This document shows, piece after piece, positions 1-10,510 of a stretch of 64,000 nt of DNA. Source of the DNA: Toxotes chatareus. Lineage: Eukaryota; Chordata; Actinopteri; Toxotidae. Position numbers and translations under genes: made by a program. The first letter of the stretch is position 1. Each line of letters starts with the position of its first letter. The DNA is taken from contig CM028901.1 in NCBI GenBank assembly GCA_016801885.1, positions 13,341,095-13,405,094 on the forward strand. Direction: 5' to 3'. The notes beneath the pieces are model-generated. The model had not been told where the DNA came from, did no database searches, and worked only from the letters and a program-made list of their open reading frames with translations.

Positions 1-430
1 CAAATTTAAAAAAAAAAAGATTTAGAAAAAAAAAATCATACAGAGGAGGCAACAGATCTGAGGAGAGGATGAAACTGAGCACTGAAAGTTAAAGAGCAGG
101 AGAGAGTGAGGCGAGGGCCTATCAGGCTGTCGCCATCGTTTCTCTTCCGCTGACAGAAACGTTCAACAGTTTCATAATGGTTACGTAAGGCTGACTGTGG
201 ATAAAGAATAGGATTACTTAATACCTGGTTGTGCTGCTGCTAACACGCAGAAAATGTGCGAGTGCACACCAGCAGAGGCAGCTCCAAACAAACACTGACA
301 CTAAAGGTTGACGCTAAGTGCTATAACTACACGGTTATACAGTGCAGGGCATGTGCTTGATGGTCCAAGTAGACGGAGAAGCATTGCCACCTGCTGAGAA
401 TCAACGCATGAGAGTGTGCGCATGTCTTAC

Positions 431-553
431 CATGCAGTTCATAGCGAAGTGGTTGTGCTGCGTTTGCAGCTCTATGGCGTGGGGGTGGTTGTTGCCGATC
501 TCTGTGTAGCCTGCCAGGAACAAACCCTTGTTGTGCATGATCCAGTCAAACAT
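431..553 (-). CDS. trio: trio coding exon 8 (residues 340-380, spectrin repeat)
   Basis: Encodes MFDWIMHNKGLFLAGYTEIG and ends TQHNHFAMNCM, near-identical to TRIO. The acceptor is GCCTCAG|ATG and the donor GCATG|GTAAGA. The next expected TRIO exon (continuing NVYVNINRI) is not in positions 1-430, so it lies outside the window. Confidence 0.96.
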
Positions 554-1330
554 CTGAGGCACGGGGGTGACAAAACAGACAGACAGACACACAGAACAAA
601 AAAAAAAAAGGTCAGCCAGCCAAATGAAAACACACACCTGGTATGGGAGCACCATTAACTTTCACAGATCATTGCAAGAGCAGGTAAAAACAAACAGCTG
701 GCACTTAGCTTAGGATAAACCTGAGTGTGTTTATGTACTGCTGCAGTGTGCTCATAGTTGTCATCTTTCCAGGCCAGAATTCAGAGAAATGGACTGCCTC
801 TATTAAGAGTATCCTCTCAGGCTCTCCTAGAGAACAACTCGTGGCCTATGGTGTCCTAGCAACAAGCTCCTACTACTGCAGTGTATCCAAGACTGCAGCT
901 CTCTCTGTTGCTGCAACCTGCTATTTTATTCTACTCACTCAAACATGGATGTCTGAATCTCTCTCCCTGTCGGCTTCTACTTTGTGCCTCAGCTGTCATC
1001 ACCTGAGCTGGTGATGACAGGCGGAGTAGGTGGCTGTGTACCTGCATAATGCTATCCTCCACCTAAAGATGAGGTTTAGGGGAAAGCTGTTTCGTTTTTA
1101 ATCTCCTGTTATATTTGTGAAATGAAGTTTAAGCCACTGTTAAAGGGCCAAAATAAAAAGGACATGAATTTATACAGAACATAAATCAATGCTTCTCTGT
1201 GGGTGTAATTAAGGTTTTTTTTTTTTTCCTATTGGCTGTCGTCTGCCCTACAGTGATCATCAACTGTGATTATAGATTACCACTACATCACTGAACGACA
1301 CCCCTGCCCCCCCACCCCCAATCCACCGAC
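554..1330 (-). other. trio intron 7, nothing recognised
   Basis: Unremarkable AT-leaning intron between exons 7 and 8. It has a T-rich tract near 1214-1228 and no element or open frame I can support. Confidence 0.7.
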
Positions 1331-1592
1331 CTTCTCTGCGTCCTGTTCAAACAGACGGAGCTGGAAACACTGGTCCAGCTGGAGCTTGCGGACGTGCCAG
1401 GCCTGGTGGAGATGCTGTCGAGTGGAGTGCAGCTTGTCCAGCAGCTGGGTGATCCGTGGCACCAGGCCCTGTGTGTCTGCGTTGCAGACTCCGCCGCTGC
1501 TGCTGCTGCTGCTGCCACCACTGCCGCCGCTGCCACCGGTGCTGCCGTTACGGTTGGAGAAGGACTCGCTGCTCTGGATGCGTTGCAACAAC
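1331..1592 (-). CDS. trio: trio coding exon 7 (residues 252-339, first spectrin repeat, Gly/Ser insert)
   Basis: Starts LLQRIQSSESF and ends HVRKLQLDQCFQLRLFEQDA before EK, as in TRIO spectrin repeat 1. Between them, residues 268-286 (1490-1546) form a Gly/Ser-rich stretch with six consecutive Ser encoded by pure AGC codons. The human protein, as I remember it, has only a few residues there. The acceptor CCGCCAG|G has a weak pyrimidine tract. The donor is GAAG|GTCGG. Confidence 0.95.
1490..1546 (-). repeat. Gly/Ser low-complexity coding repeat in trio exon 7
   Basis: GGC/AGC triplets in frame encode Gly-Ser runs, ending in six AGC codons (seen on the plus strand as CTG/GCT triplets around 1496-1513). 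The pure AGC run is a trinucleotide microsatellite of CAG/CTG type and so may vary in length between individuals. Confidence 0.85.
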
Positions 1593-1791
1593 CTGGCGGC
1601 AGATTTAATATGAGGCATATCTGTAGGCATATCTACAGTTTTTGTGTGATGCAAAACAGGGAACTTCTTTGTTATGACCTAGCAGATTGGAAAACATTTG
1701 CAAGAGGGAAGGTGGAGTAAGTTTCAAGCTTTTCCTCAACTATTCTAGTCATAATCTCTGCCATAAAGAAACGCTCACACTGTCTGCGTAC

Positions 1792-1988
1792 CTCTGTCCC
1801 TCAGTGTCCAGCTCCTCTATCGGGGCTTTGATGACTTTCTTCTTGAGTGTGGCATGCTCTTCTATCATCCTCCTGGCTCCCTCCAGATCTTGAGGGAAAT
1901 CCTTCCTTGACACAGTTTCCTGCATCTCCTCTAGTCGGGCCAGCATCTGGGTGGCGTGACCAGAGAACTCCTCAAACGCCACACGCAC
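1792..1988 (-). CDS. trio: trio coding exon 6 (residues 187-251, start of spectrin-like region)
   Basis: Encodes VRVAFEEFSGHATQMLARLE and ends at KAPIEELDTEGQ. Heptad-like, charged helical sequence typical of the segment that leads into the spectrin repeats. The acceptor is TCCAG|GTGCG and the donor ACAGAG|GTACG. It ends two bases into the codon for Arg252, completed by exon 7. Confidence 0.95.
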
Positions 1989-2259
1989 CTGGACAAAAAC
2001 AAAAGCAAGAACACGGCCAATAACTCAGTATCTAGAGGCAGATAACAATGACTGACGACTGCTCGCGTCATGTTTTCGTTCTCTCCTTCTCATCAGTTCT
2101 TTAATTAATTCAGCCACTTTGTTTCCTGTCTTGTTTGCTGCTTATTGACTACGGCTCTTCTGCATCTGAATGTCACGGGGGGATTTCAGGATAGATTTAC
2201 AGATCAGGCAGACAGCCTGAAGTACAGCTTTGACTGGCAGCATGGGTGGGCTATCTGAC

Positions 2260-2364
2260 CTCTATCCACTCTTCGTGGTTGTAGTCCAGACTGCCATCGA
2301 AGTCCGCCGTCAGCTGGGAGGGGTCCACGACCTTTGTCAGGCCCTCTAGTGACACCATGGTGGT
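2260..2364 (-). CDS. trio: trio coding exon 5 (residues 152-186, end of Sec14 domain)
   Basis: Encodes TTMVSLEGLTKVVDPSQLTA, then DFDGSLDYNHEEWIE, which matches the C-terminal edge of the TRIO Sec14 domain. The acceptor is CTTTAG|ACC and the donor ATAGAG|GTCAG. It is 35 whole codons, phase 0 on both sides. Confidence 0.96.
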
Positions 2365-5300
2365 CTAAAGGAGGAAAAAAAAGAGTGGAGGCAAAATATT
2401 AGAGAAGGAAAGAGGATTGAAGCAGGTCTGAGTGGATTTAAGTTAATTTCAGCCAGTTGAGTGCAGAATTCATGTAATCTCTCCTCCCCTCCCACTGAGT
2501 TTCTTTGCTGCCTTCTTGTGCTGTTGAAAATGTTATTTTGAGAAGACATGACCAGCCCCCTAGTTCCCAAAAACAAGCAACACAGTTTTTTTTTAAAGAC
2601 AGCAGAGCTGCAGAGACATGATTTTTAGGCCATGTAATTAATCACTTAAAACATAAATAAGGCACATTTTATTCTCCTCATCCTGAAAATGGTGCTACTA
2701 TATGCGTACAATAAAAAAATATTATAAAGGAGCAACCAAAAACTACTTGTCACAGCATCCTGTATCACCAACCAAAAAGCTCTTGCTCACGTCTTGTTGT
2801 CTTTTGAGACTTGCAAACAAGAGTTAAACACTTTCAACACCTCAGGACAGTTTCTCTTTGGTCACCTCTGGTCGTCCTTCACTTTACCCTGAGGATGAAA
2901 CAAAAAAGCTCTCCACACAACAACGACTGCATATTACAATATCACTTTCAGAGATACAGTGAGGAAATGTCTCCCTGTTTGGTTTCAGTGCCTCTGTGTT
3001 TCTGCTAAGCCACCTCCGCACAACACCCCCACACACATGGCCAGAGATGGATGGAGACAGAACGATAGCTAGATAGCTTTGTGCAGGCCAAACAATGCAG
3101 AGACACACTGTTGTCCTTGGGTAAAGAAGCACGGTGGCTCTTGCCAGGGGAAAATACTGATACCATGTTGTTCGCTATTGTTGTTCAAGTTAATTGATTT
3201 GTACTCTGTTGAGTGGTGAGAGAGACAGGCAATTTGTCCAAGCCACGCCATTTATCAACAATCAAAATCGAGGTTGCTGTGGGCTCGCTGCTTCTTTTCT
3301 CCCTGTCTCCATTTAGCAGGACAGGAGGGAAGAAGACGGAGCGACAGTTGTCCTACCGCTGGTTTTCATTTTACAAAGCGAGGAGAAAATCCTCGATGCA
3401 AATGCATAAACAAACACACGCACACACACTTGCAGCAGTAACATTGAACAATAAAGTGGTGTGAATGCTGGACGTAGCTTTATTCTGCGGTGGAGAATGT
3501 TGCATGCATACACACGCATTTTCTGCAAGTGTAGTCCTGGTAACAGACTAGGGCTGAACGATTATAGGAAAACATCTAATTGCGATTTCTCTGGCAGATT
3601 TTAAGATTTGATTCACGATTTTCTTCAAATCATAAATAAAAAAAGAATAAAAATCAAGCTTCAGAGTAATATTCACACTGTACAGTAACATTTACAGACA
3701 TGACAGAAAATTACATCATAAAATTAAAATATTAAATGCCATGACTCTAATGGAAGAATGAAAACTAAAGTTAAGAACTGATTTCAAACGAATGTAAGAA
3801 ACATGCATGTATTTTTCTATTTCCGCAAGACTTTTCACCTGACTTTTTCCTCATGCAAATACCTGTGGTGATTTTTCAAGTGCCGGTTTAAATTGGTGGC
3901 GTTTCCGCCGGATGTTGCAACTTTAGTGCGACAGGTTTTTTGCACAGTTCCTGTTTCTGGTGCACGTCTACAGCTTCAAAGCTGAAATACTCCTACATGA
4001 TCGTGTAGTCTGAAATGGCAATTTCTATCAGAAAACGATATTTCTTTCGGCCCTACAACAGACCTGTATCAAATTTACGTAAACCATGCAAGATGGTGGT
4101 TCTCTTAATACAACCTTCAGTATCTTAATAACTGTACAACGCACACATACGTATGAAGTCTGGTGCTGATACATGAGGGTGGCCACACATACACATGCTC
4201 ATGCTGTGTATCCAATCAATGGCCGTCTGGCACAGCAAGGCAGTTGGTGACAATTGTAGCCTGCCCCGTGGCATCTGGCTATTCTTCCAATCAAATAATC
4301 AATACGGTGTCATCAGACCACAGTGGACCTGTGTGTGTGTATGGGCATGTGAGCGATCAAAGCAATTTCTGCACCAGTGTGTTGACGCACAAAACCATGG
4401 TCAGAAGAGAAAGGGGGAAAAGTTAGACTCATAGTATCAGAAACCTGCTGTATAGACCTTCACCAACGTTACAGCACATGTGCTTAGACCAACCCATGTT
4501 TCACTACTATGAACCAGAAGCTGATGATTTTCATAAAAAGCATCGTTCTTCAGTGACACATCAAACAGGAGGATGGGAAATCGTTATCCAGTCCTCATTA
4601 GAGGTTATTTACTAAATAGGCGTCAAATCAGACGAAGGATTCTTTACTAACTTCAAAAGCAGAAAACACAACCCATGCAGAGGTATTTTCTAAGTGAGCA
4701 CATTATTTGGTGCCAGTTTGTAACTATGAAATGCTCAGAGCATAAAAAAATAAGCCCGTTCTTCTGAAAACTTATCATTAAATTAGCTGTGAAAACGTGT
4801 TCTAACGCTTGATTGACAGCATCACAAACACTCATCCTTGTGATTGGCTGTGTGCTGGTTTTTTTTTTTTTTGGGTTGAATGTGATGAAATTTCTCCTCT
4901 GGTAGACAGCTGGCTGGTGATGTACGCATCCGAAGCAGCGGGGAGAGGAAAATAATGAAATGTGCCGACAATGAGCAGCTCAGGGGGGGTACAGCGGTCA
5001 TTATCACAGCTCAGTTGACAGCAATTTGAGGGAAAGTGGTTGACTTTTTTTTTTTTTTTTTCCATTTTTACAACACCTTACTTTAAGATGCCAAATATAA
5101 AACTGGGACACTACATCTGTGTGCCTTCAATATTTTTTTTTTTTTACAGCAAGCTAAAAATATATTACGCCTTAAGTGTTCTTGACCAGAATATAATTAC
5201 ATAACAGCAGAGGTGTCCAAACTGTTCCACAAAGGGCCGTGTGGCAATTCTGCAATTCTCAAATATATCTAAGTGTTGCTCCCATCCATTTTCAGTTGAA

Positions 5301-5409
5301 GGCAGCTGATAAACTAGGTGGCAGAGAGTGTAGATGACATTAAAGTTAATGTTATTGTAACAAATGCACCACCGCACAGTACAAAATCTGAAGGTGTTCG
5401 CCATCTCAC
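2365..5409 (-). other. trio intron 4, contains one hAT element
   Basis: Apart from the hAT-like element at 3549-4055, this intron shows only poly-A/T tracts (4860-4875, 5045-5062, 5132-5146) and no recognisable coding sequence. Confidence 0.7.
3549..4055 (-). mobile_element. non-autonomous hAT element with BED zinc-finger remnant
   Basis: The ends TAGGGCTGAACGA and (reverse strand) TAGGGCCGAAAGA form short terminal inverted repeats. They are flanked by an 8-bp target duplication, TAACAGAC at 3541-3548 and CAACAGAC at 4056-4063 (one mismatch). An 8-bp duplication is the hAT hallmark. On the minus strand an internal stretch translates as CRTKVATSGGNATNLNRHLK followed by NHHR. This resembles the BED zinc finger at the N-terminus of ZBED/hAT transposases, with its first cysteine lost. 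At 507 bp it is too short to encode a transposase. Confidence 0.8.
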
Positions 5410-5602
5410 CTCGAATTCGAACTTGGAGCTGCCAAAGTTGGTCCTCTGCTTCTGCCAGAAGTTGTCTGGTTTGATGATGAGGGCGACGTGGATGCAGGAC
5501 GGAAACGACTCCTGCAGGATCTTCAGCAGAGGCTTGATGCTGTCCCACTTGGAGCCGCGCATATCAACGATGACCGTGAAGCCATGTTTACACACCTCCT
5601 CG
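5410..5602 (-). CDS. trio: trio coding exon 4 (residues 87-151, Sec14 core)
   Basis: Encodes SEEVCKHGFTVIVDMRGSKW and on through ALIIKPDNFWQKQRTNFGSS to KFEFE, the most conserved core of the TRIO Sec14 domain. The acceptor is TTCTCAG|CGAGG and the donor TTCGAG|GTGAG. A long pyrimidine-rich stretch (purine-rich on the plus strand) lies just upstream of the acceptor. Confidence 0.97.
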
Positions 5603-7304
5603 CTGAGAACGGAGAGGGATCGAGGTCAGCGAGAGTGGGAGGAATTAAAGAGAAGAGAGGAGAGGGAGGGGAGATGTGAGGGAGGGAGGGGCAGAGAGTG
5701 ATTGGAGAGAGTATAATCCACAGAGAGAGAGAGAGGAGACAGATGACAGGCGTGGGAAAGGATGAGAGAGGGATGATGGAGAGAAAAGAGAAAGAGAAAG
5801 GAGAGAAGAGGGTGACAGAGATGAAAAAGGAAAAAAGAGGGAGAAAAGAACAGAATAAAAACAGTGAGATGACGCATTTTCTATACTGTGAGAAGCCTAC
5901 GCAGCAAACACATCCACCCACGCACCCACACACACACACACACACCCACGCAGAAACCTGCGACGAATGACTCACAAATGTGTGTATAAACGTAAAAATA
6001 CAAATCAGCACATTTGTGCATCAGCAACCTCACGTCCCTGTGGTGCTCTGCTCTGGCCAACATCATTATCACATAACATTACACACAAACACATGAACGA
6101 CATTTACACGCCTGAAAATAAAATCTGCCATAATTATAAAAAATAGCAAAGAAATGATTGCGTTCACGATTTGAGGAGCAAAACGATGTTTAGCATCATC
6201 AGTTGAATTTCACCGTATGTATTTCCCACCAAAGCTACTTCTTTAATTCATGTTTCTTTATCTTCTCATCATTTTAACCACTGGAGAAAAAGGAAATATT
6301 CCTCCATCTTTTTGGACCGTCATTAATGAATCCTTCAATCACAGCAACTCTAAATACCTCCGTCCGTTTCCAAAACCTGTCCTACTCTCTCTGTAACAGC
6401 CTGTCAGAAGATAGCAAGTGTGCAGCAGTGTGCAGATGTTGCCTTTCCCAAAATAGAAAAGCTTTGGTCACCAAAAACCACACAGTTAAGAGATTAAAAT
6501 ATGCAAAACGTGACATGATGACTGTGAGGTTCTGAATACCTAAAGGACATTTTTAAAAAAGTCAAAAAAAAGGAGATTTACAGGGAATTTACACTTATTT
6601 TAAACCCTACAGAGATGAAGTGATGATGGACGTAAAGGAGATGAGAGCAGACGGAGACAGGATGGATGGATGAAGATGGACACAGAAAGGAAGCAAGTGC
6701 AGGATTTTTTTTTTTTTAAGTAAACACAGAGGTGGAGAGGAGAGATGTTTTACCTGCGAGGTGAGGAGATACCCGTCCACAGTAACTGCTGCTGCTGCTG
6801 CACTGCTTCAGCTACTGCGACACTTTGTTTTGCTTTCACACATACACACACTTGCTCGCTCCCTCGCTCACACACACCTCCTCACACATGCGCTCTCCCT
6901 CTCATCAGATTTTAATCCCCTCCCCTCTCTCTCTCTCTCCCTCTCCAGTGCTTTCTCTCTGTTGATCCTGCTTCCATCTCTCATTTGTTTTCTGTTATAC
7001 ATCCCTCTCTTAGCTGAGGCTTCCCCTCTCCGTCTCAGCATCTCACGATGTCTCTAAGACTGATTTTTGGCAGCAAAGAAGCTGCAGCAAGCTAACTGGT
7101 CTTGAATTATTTCTCTCCTCATTCCTCTCTGGCCTCTCACATGCTCGTCTCAGCTCTCTCACGTGTTTGCTCACACAGCCTCATCCATTTGCTCCGGGTG
7201 TTTGCTTCATTTCAAGACACTGCTGATCCTTCTCTTTATAAAAAAAAAAAAAAAAAGAAGCAACACACACACACACACCATGGAACAAATGTAATGAATG
7301 TAAC
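5603..7304 (-). other. trio intron 3, simple repeats only
   Basis: Besides the GA-rich tract it holds CA runs (about 5927-5945, 6838-6885, 7263-7279), a pyrimidine-rich block (6895-6960) and a poly-A run near 7240. No gene recognised. Confidence 0.7.
5610..5866 (+). repeat. purine-rich GA tract
   Basis: About 250 bp dominated by A and G on the plus strand (GAGAGGAGAGGGAGGGGAGA and similar). In the trio transcript it is the pyrimidine-rich stretch just upstream of the exon 4 acceptor at 5602. It is low complexity and not a gene. Confidence 0.7.
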
Positions 7305-7419
7305 CTGGGGATGCCGGCGAGGTAGGCAATCAGTCTCCTCAGGTCGTCCGTTCGTATTCTGTCATGGTTGCTGCGTGATGGAAACGTTAACACTGGGCCA
7401 CCGCGTCTGTCTCTGCCAC
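7305..7419 (-). CDS. trio: trio coding exon 3 (residues 49-86, Sec14 domain)
   Basis: Encodes GRDRRGGPVLTFPSRSNHDR and then IRTDDLRRLIAYLAGIP, a strongly conserved part of the Sec14/CRAL-TRIO region. The donor is CCCCAG|GTTACA. The acceptor GGCCTTAG|GTGG is preceded by TG repeats rather than a normal pyrimidine tract. A second TG run lies 26 bp beyond the donor, so the exon is flanked by TG repeats on both sides. Confidence 0.95.
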
Positions 7420-7424
7420 CTAAG

Positions 7425-7456
7425 GCCACACACACGAACACACACACACACACACA
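7425..7456 (-). repeat. TG repeat at the trio exon 3 acceptor
   Basis: In transcript orientation, alternating TG (with one TTCG interruption) runs up to GGCCTTAG at the 3' splice site and takes the place of the usual pyrimidine tract. Confidence 0.85.
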
Positions 7457-9385
7457 GCATTTGATAAGAGCAAGGACGTTACAAAAAACACCGGTCTGTT
7501 TATATCTCTTTTGGTAGAAATATAGTAATGTACAAAACTACTATTAAGATCTAACAATGCACAGTGTTCTGTTAAACAGCAAACCCATAACTAATGGGGA
7601 GAACTCTAATAACACAAGGCAGATACTCAGAAACCATAACACACAATATTTTGGAAAAGTGAAATACGTAAATAAAATCCTCATTAAGAGAAATGATTCG
7701 ATCCAAATTCACAAATAAGGAAATTATACTTCTGTCGTATCTAAAATACAACAACAAGCATCAGGAGCTGTCCTGCATGTTGTGTCCTCGTACATGTTTT
7801 TGTTCATGCACTGAAACACCAGCAGACTGAGACTGCCATCCTTAGAGCTATGCTGCTTCCATGGCTAAAAAGGATAAATATAATCAAATTGTAAACCGAT
7901 TTGCTTTATTTGATTTGCGCTCCAAACACATGCAAGCTAAATGGATAGGTTCTGTGTGCTTTAACCCTGCACTGTGTACAATTTTTGAATAATTGACATT
8001 TGGTGTCTTTACAGTATTTCTGCTTTAAAGAGCCTCCTAGCCTGAAACCACCCATTTGATCAATTATTCTGTCATTTTAATTGGCAGTTGGGTAACATTT
8101 ACTGTTTACAGCACATATTCATAATTTAATCCCATGACTATCTGGTGCCATAATAATAATATTTTGCTCACAGTCCCTGACCAGTTGCAGAAGCAGAGAG
8201 CTGCTTTGCTCACGTGGGAACTTGTAAACACAGGCTGACTGCTCTCAGCCCACAAATTAGTGAGTTCAGTCGGGTTGCTGTACGCCCGTAGGCTCGACCC
8301 GGCTGCTCAGAGGAGAAAATCAAATGCTCACGTGGCGAACAGGCAAACATGAGTGAGGGCGAACATGGCCGATTTATTAAGGGGCCAGATCTGGGATAAT
8401 AGGCTTAGCTCATTTACCCTCCTTTTCACTGACGGTCCCTCCTCTATCTCCCTCCCTCCTTCATTTCAAAGCCAATTACTCCACCAGCGACTACTATGGG
8501 ATGCGGTAGCTGACAGTAAGTCATCTCCATGGCAACACTACCCTGTCTCTCCCTCTCTCAATTTCTATCTGTTTGTCTGAGTCATCGTCCTCATCATCGT
8601 GTTTCTGCCTGTGACCTCTGCTGCACACATAAGGAGACCAAAGGAGAGTGTGCACATGGCACATGCACACACACACACACACACACTAATTAACACACAC
8701 TTCACTTTGTTATTCCGTTTGATGCTGCTGTGATCCACTGTATGAAGGTTTTTCCCATGCATCTGCATGCACATAGATATATGTGATGGTAATACACACA
8801 CTCTCTGTCTCTCACACTCAGACACACACACACATTTGCACAAGCTGAATAATGTTTTTGTGTGTTGTACAAATAATCCTGCTGGATGTTCTTGGCAGTC
8901 CATATCTCCAGCTCGGCCTCCTGTGAGTTTTGCCTGGCACGACTCAAGCGTGTGTGTGTGTGTGTGTGTGTCAGACATGGTTGAGCTTCCCTTGGAGGGA
9001 GCAAAGACACAGGCAGCTGTAGCTCTCTATTCTGTAGTCCCTCTGATACTGACTAAACAATGGATGTCTGTGTGCGTCAGCGTGCGCATTATGTGTGGCC
9101 TGTGTGTGCATGTATGAGTGTGAAGAAGGGTCCGGGGGTTAAGTGTCTGGTCCTCAGCGTGACCCTGTGAGTGTTTTCAGGCAAAGTGCACAGCTTATTA
9201 TAATGTCCACACTGTCTTTATGTGTGTGAGACAGACTGAGAGAGAAAGAAGCTGCATACGAAACTGGCAATGTGTACAGTTCAGTACCTGGGAGCTGTGT
9301 GTGTATGTAAACTAAGGACTCTACTTCATGTTTAATTAGCCTTGTCCCCCATGATCAGACAGCCGAGGTTGGCAGACTTGTGAGA

Positions 9386-9386
<1 letters not shown>

Positions 9387-9449
<63 letters not shown>
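9387..9449 (+). repeat. CA microsatellite, 63 bp
   Basis: Uninterrupted CA dinucleotides on the plus strand, TG in the trio transcript. It starts 25 nt past the exon 2 donor. This is the longest CA run in the window. Confidence 0.97.
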
Positions 9450-9452
<3 letters not shown>

Positions 9453-9473
9453 TATTCACACACACAATCTTAC

Positions 9474-9548
9474 CTGACAAAAAGGCAACTTTTTCTTTGA
9501 GGATTGGAAGCACCTCCATTGCTCTCATCTCCTCATTTCTCCTGAAAC
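9474..9548 (-). CDS. trio: trio coding exon 2 (residues 24-48)
   Basis: Encodes FRRNEEMRAMEVLPILKEKV and then AFLSG, the conserved entry into the Sec14 domain shared by TRIO and kalirin. The acceptor is TCTGTCCAG|GTTTC at 9550 and the donor TCAG|GTAAGA at 9473. Phases fit exons 1 and 3. A 63-bp CA/TG repeat starts 25 bp downstream of the donor in the transcript direction. Confidence 0.95.
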
Positions 9549-10140
9549 CTGGACAGAGAGCAAAGAAAGGGAAGAAGCAAAGAGTGAGATTTGAATAAAG
9601 AAAAAAAGCTCTTTTCTGCCTGTTCTTTCCCAGTTGATCAGCCATGAGTTTTTTTTTCTCCTTGAAGGCAGATTATTTGGGACTGAGCAGATTTTGTCCA
9701 CTTGCAATCTGAGATCTGAAGCGTTTAAACACAGGCGATTGAGACCCATGTTGGACTGCTTGCTTCATGGGGAAAAAGTCTCCCACACACACATATACAT
9801 ACTCTAAGAGGAAGCACAGAGGCTGTGGTTGGAGAAACAGTAATGGTGAGACAAAGTGAGGCCAAATTCAGGGGAAGTTCGGGGGAAACAAAGAGCTGTT
9901 GTAGCTCTTGCTGTTACAGAGGTGAAATGGGGTAAAGCAACAATACACGCCATAGGCCACTTCAGTTCCTATTAACTGGAGTTGAAGCTTTACACCGTAA
10001 AATACTGAAGATATTACCAGCGACTCACATGGTGAGTAGCTGGTGAATTTTCACAACTACCAGCAAGAGTAGAGTGGAGAAAAAAAAGCTATGTTTATGA
10101 GGGATTAACCAAAAGTGAACATTAAAAAGACAATCAGACA

Positions 10141-10510
10141 GTGTGCTCAGGCACAGCGGTGCTTGGAGCTAACTGCTCACAATAAAAATATTAACTTGCT
10201 GAGGTTTTGAGGGTATAATGTTTAGCATGTTAACACTCTTAGTTTTGTTGTTACTGTGCTAACATATGCTAATTAGCACTAAGAACAATGTGCAGCTGAG
10301 GGTGATGGAGAAGTCATTAGTTTTTAAGGTATTTGGTCATAGACCAGTACTGGACAACCTAGTTTCTGACTTGATGCTAGTACTATAAGATAAGTCTGGG
10401 TATCACCAAAGTTATTTCAATTTATTTTGTGGGGATCATGAATGTCTGCACCAAATTTCATCGCAACCCATCCAATAATTGTTGAGATATTTCACACAAA
10501 ACCACAGACG
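10141..10510 (+). repeat. dispersed repeat, copy 1
   Basis: Shares, in order and orientation, several blocks with 21006-21350: GTGCTTGGAGCTAA, GTGCTAACATATGCTA, AGCACTAAGAACAA, TTTGGTCATA, GGGTATCACC and ACCAAATTTCAT. I recognise the pattern as a common interspersed repeat of percomorph fish genomes, but cannot name its family. No coding capacity. Confidence 0.65.

Larger units (their letters stand above)
7420..9473 (-). other. trio intron 2, simple repeats only
   Basis: Contains TG/CA tracts near both splice sites (7425-7456 and 9387-9449) and internally (8667-8687, 8948-8971). No coding sequence recognised. Confidence 0.7.

Noticed and set aside
5523..6011. 162-codon frame rich in Ser, Leu and Phe
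   Set aside because: It is the translation of the pyrimidine-rich strand of the GA tract and overlaps trio exon 4 in another frame.
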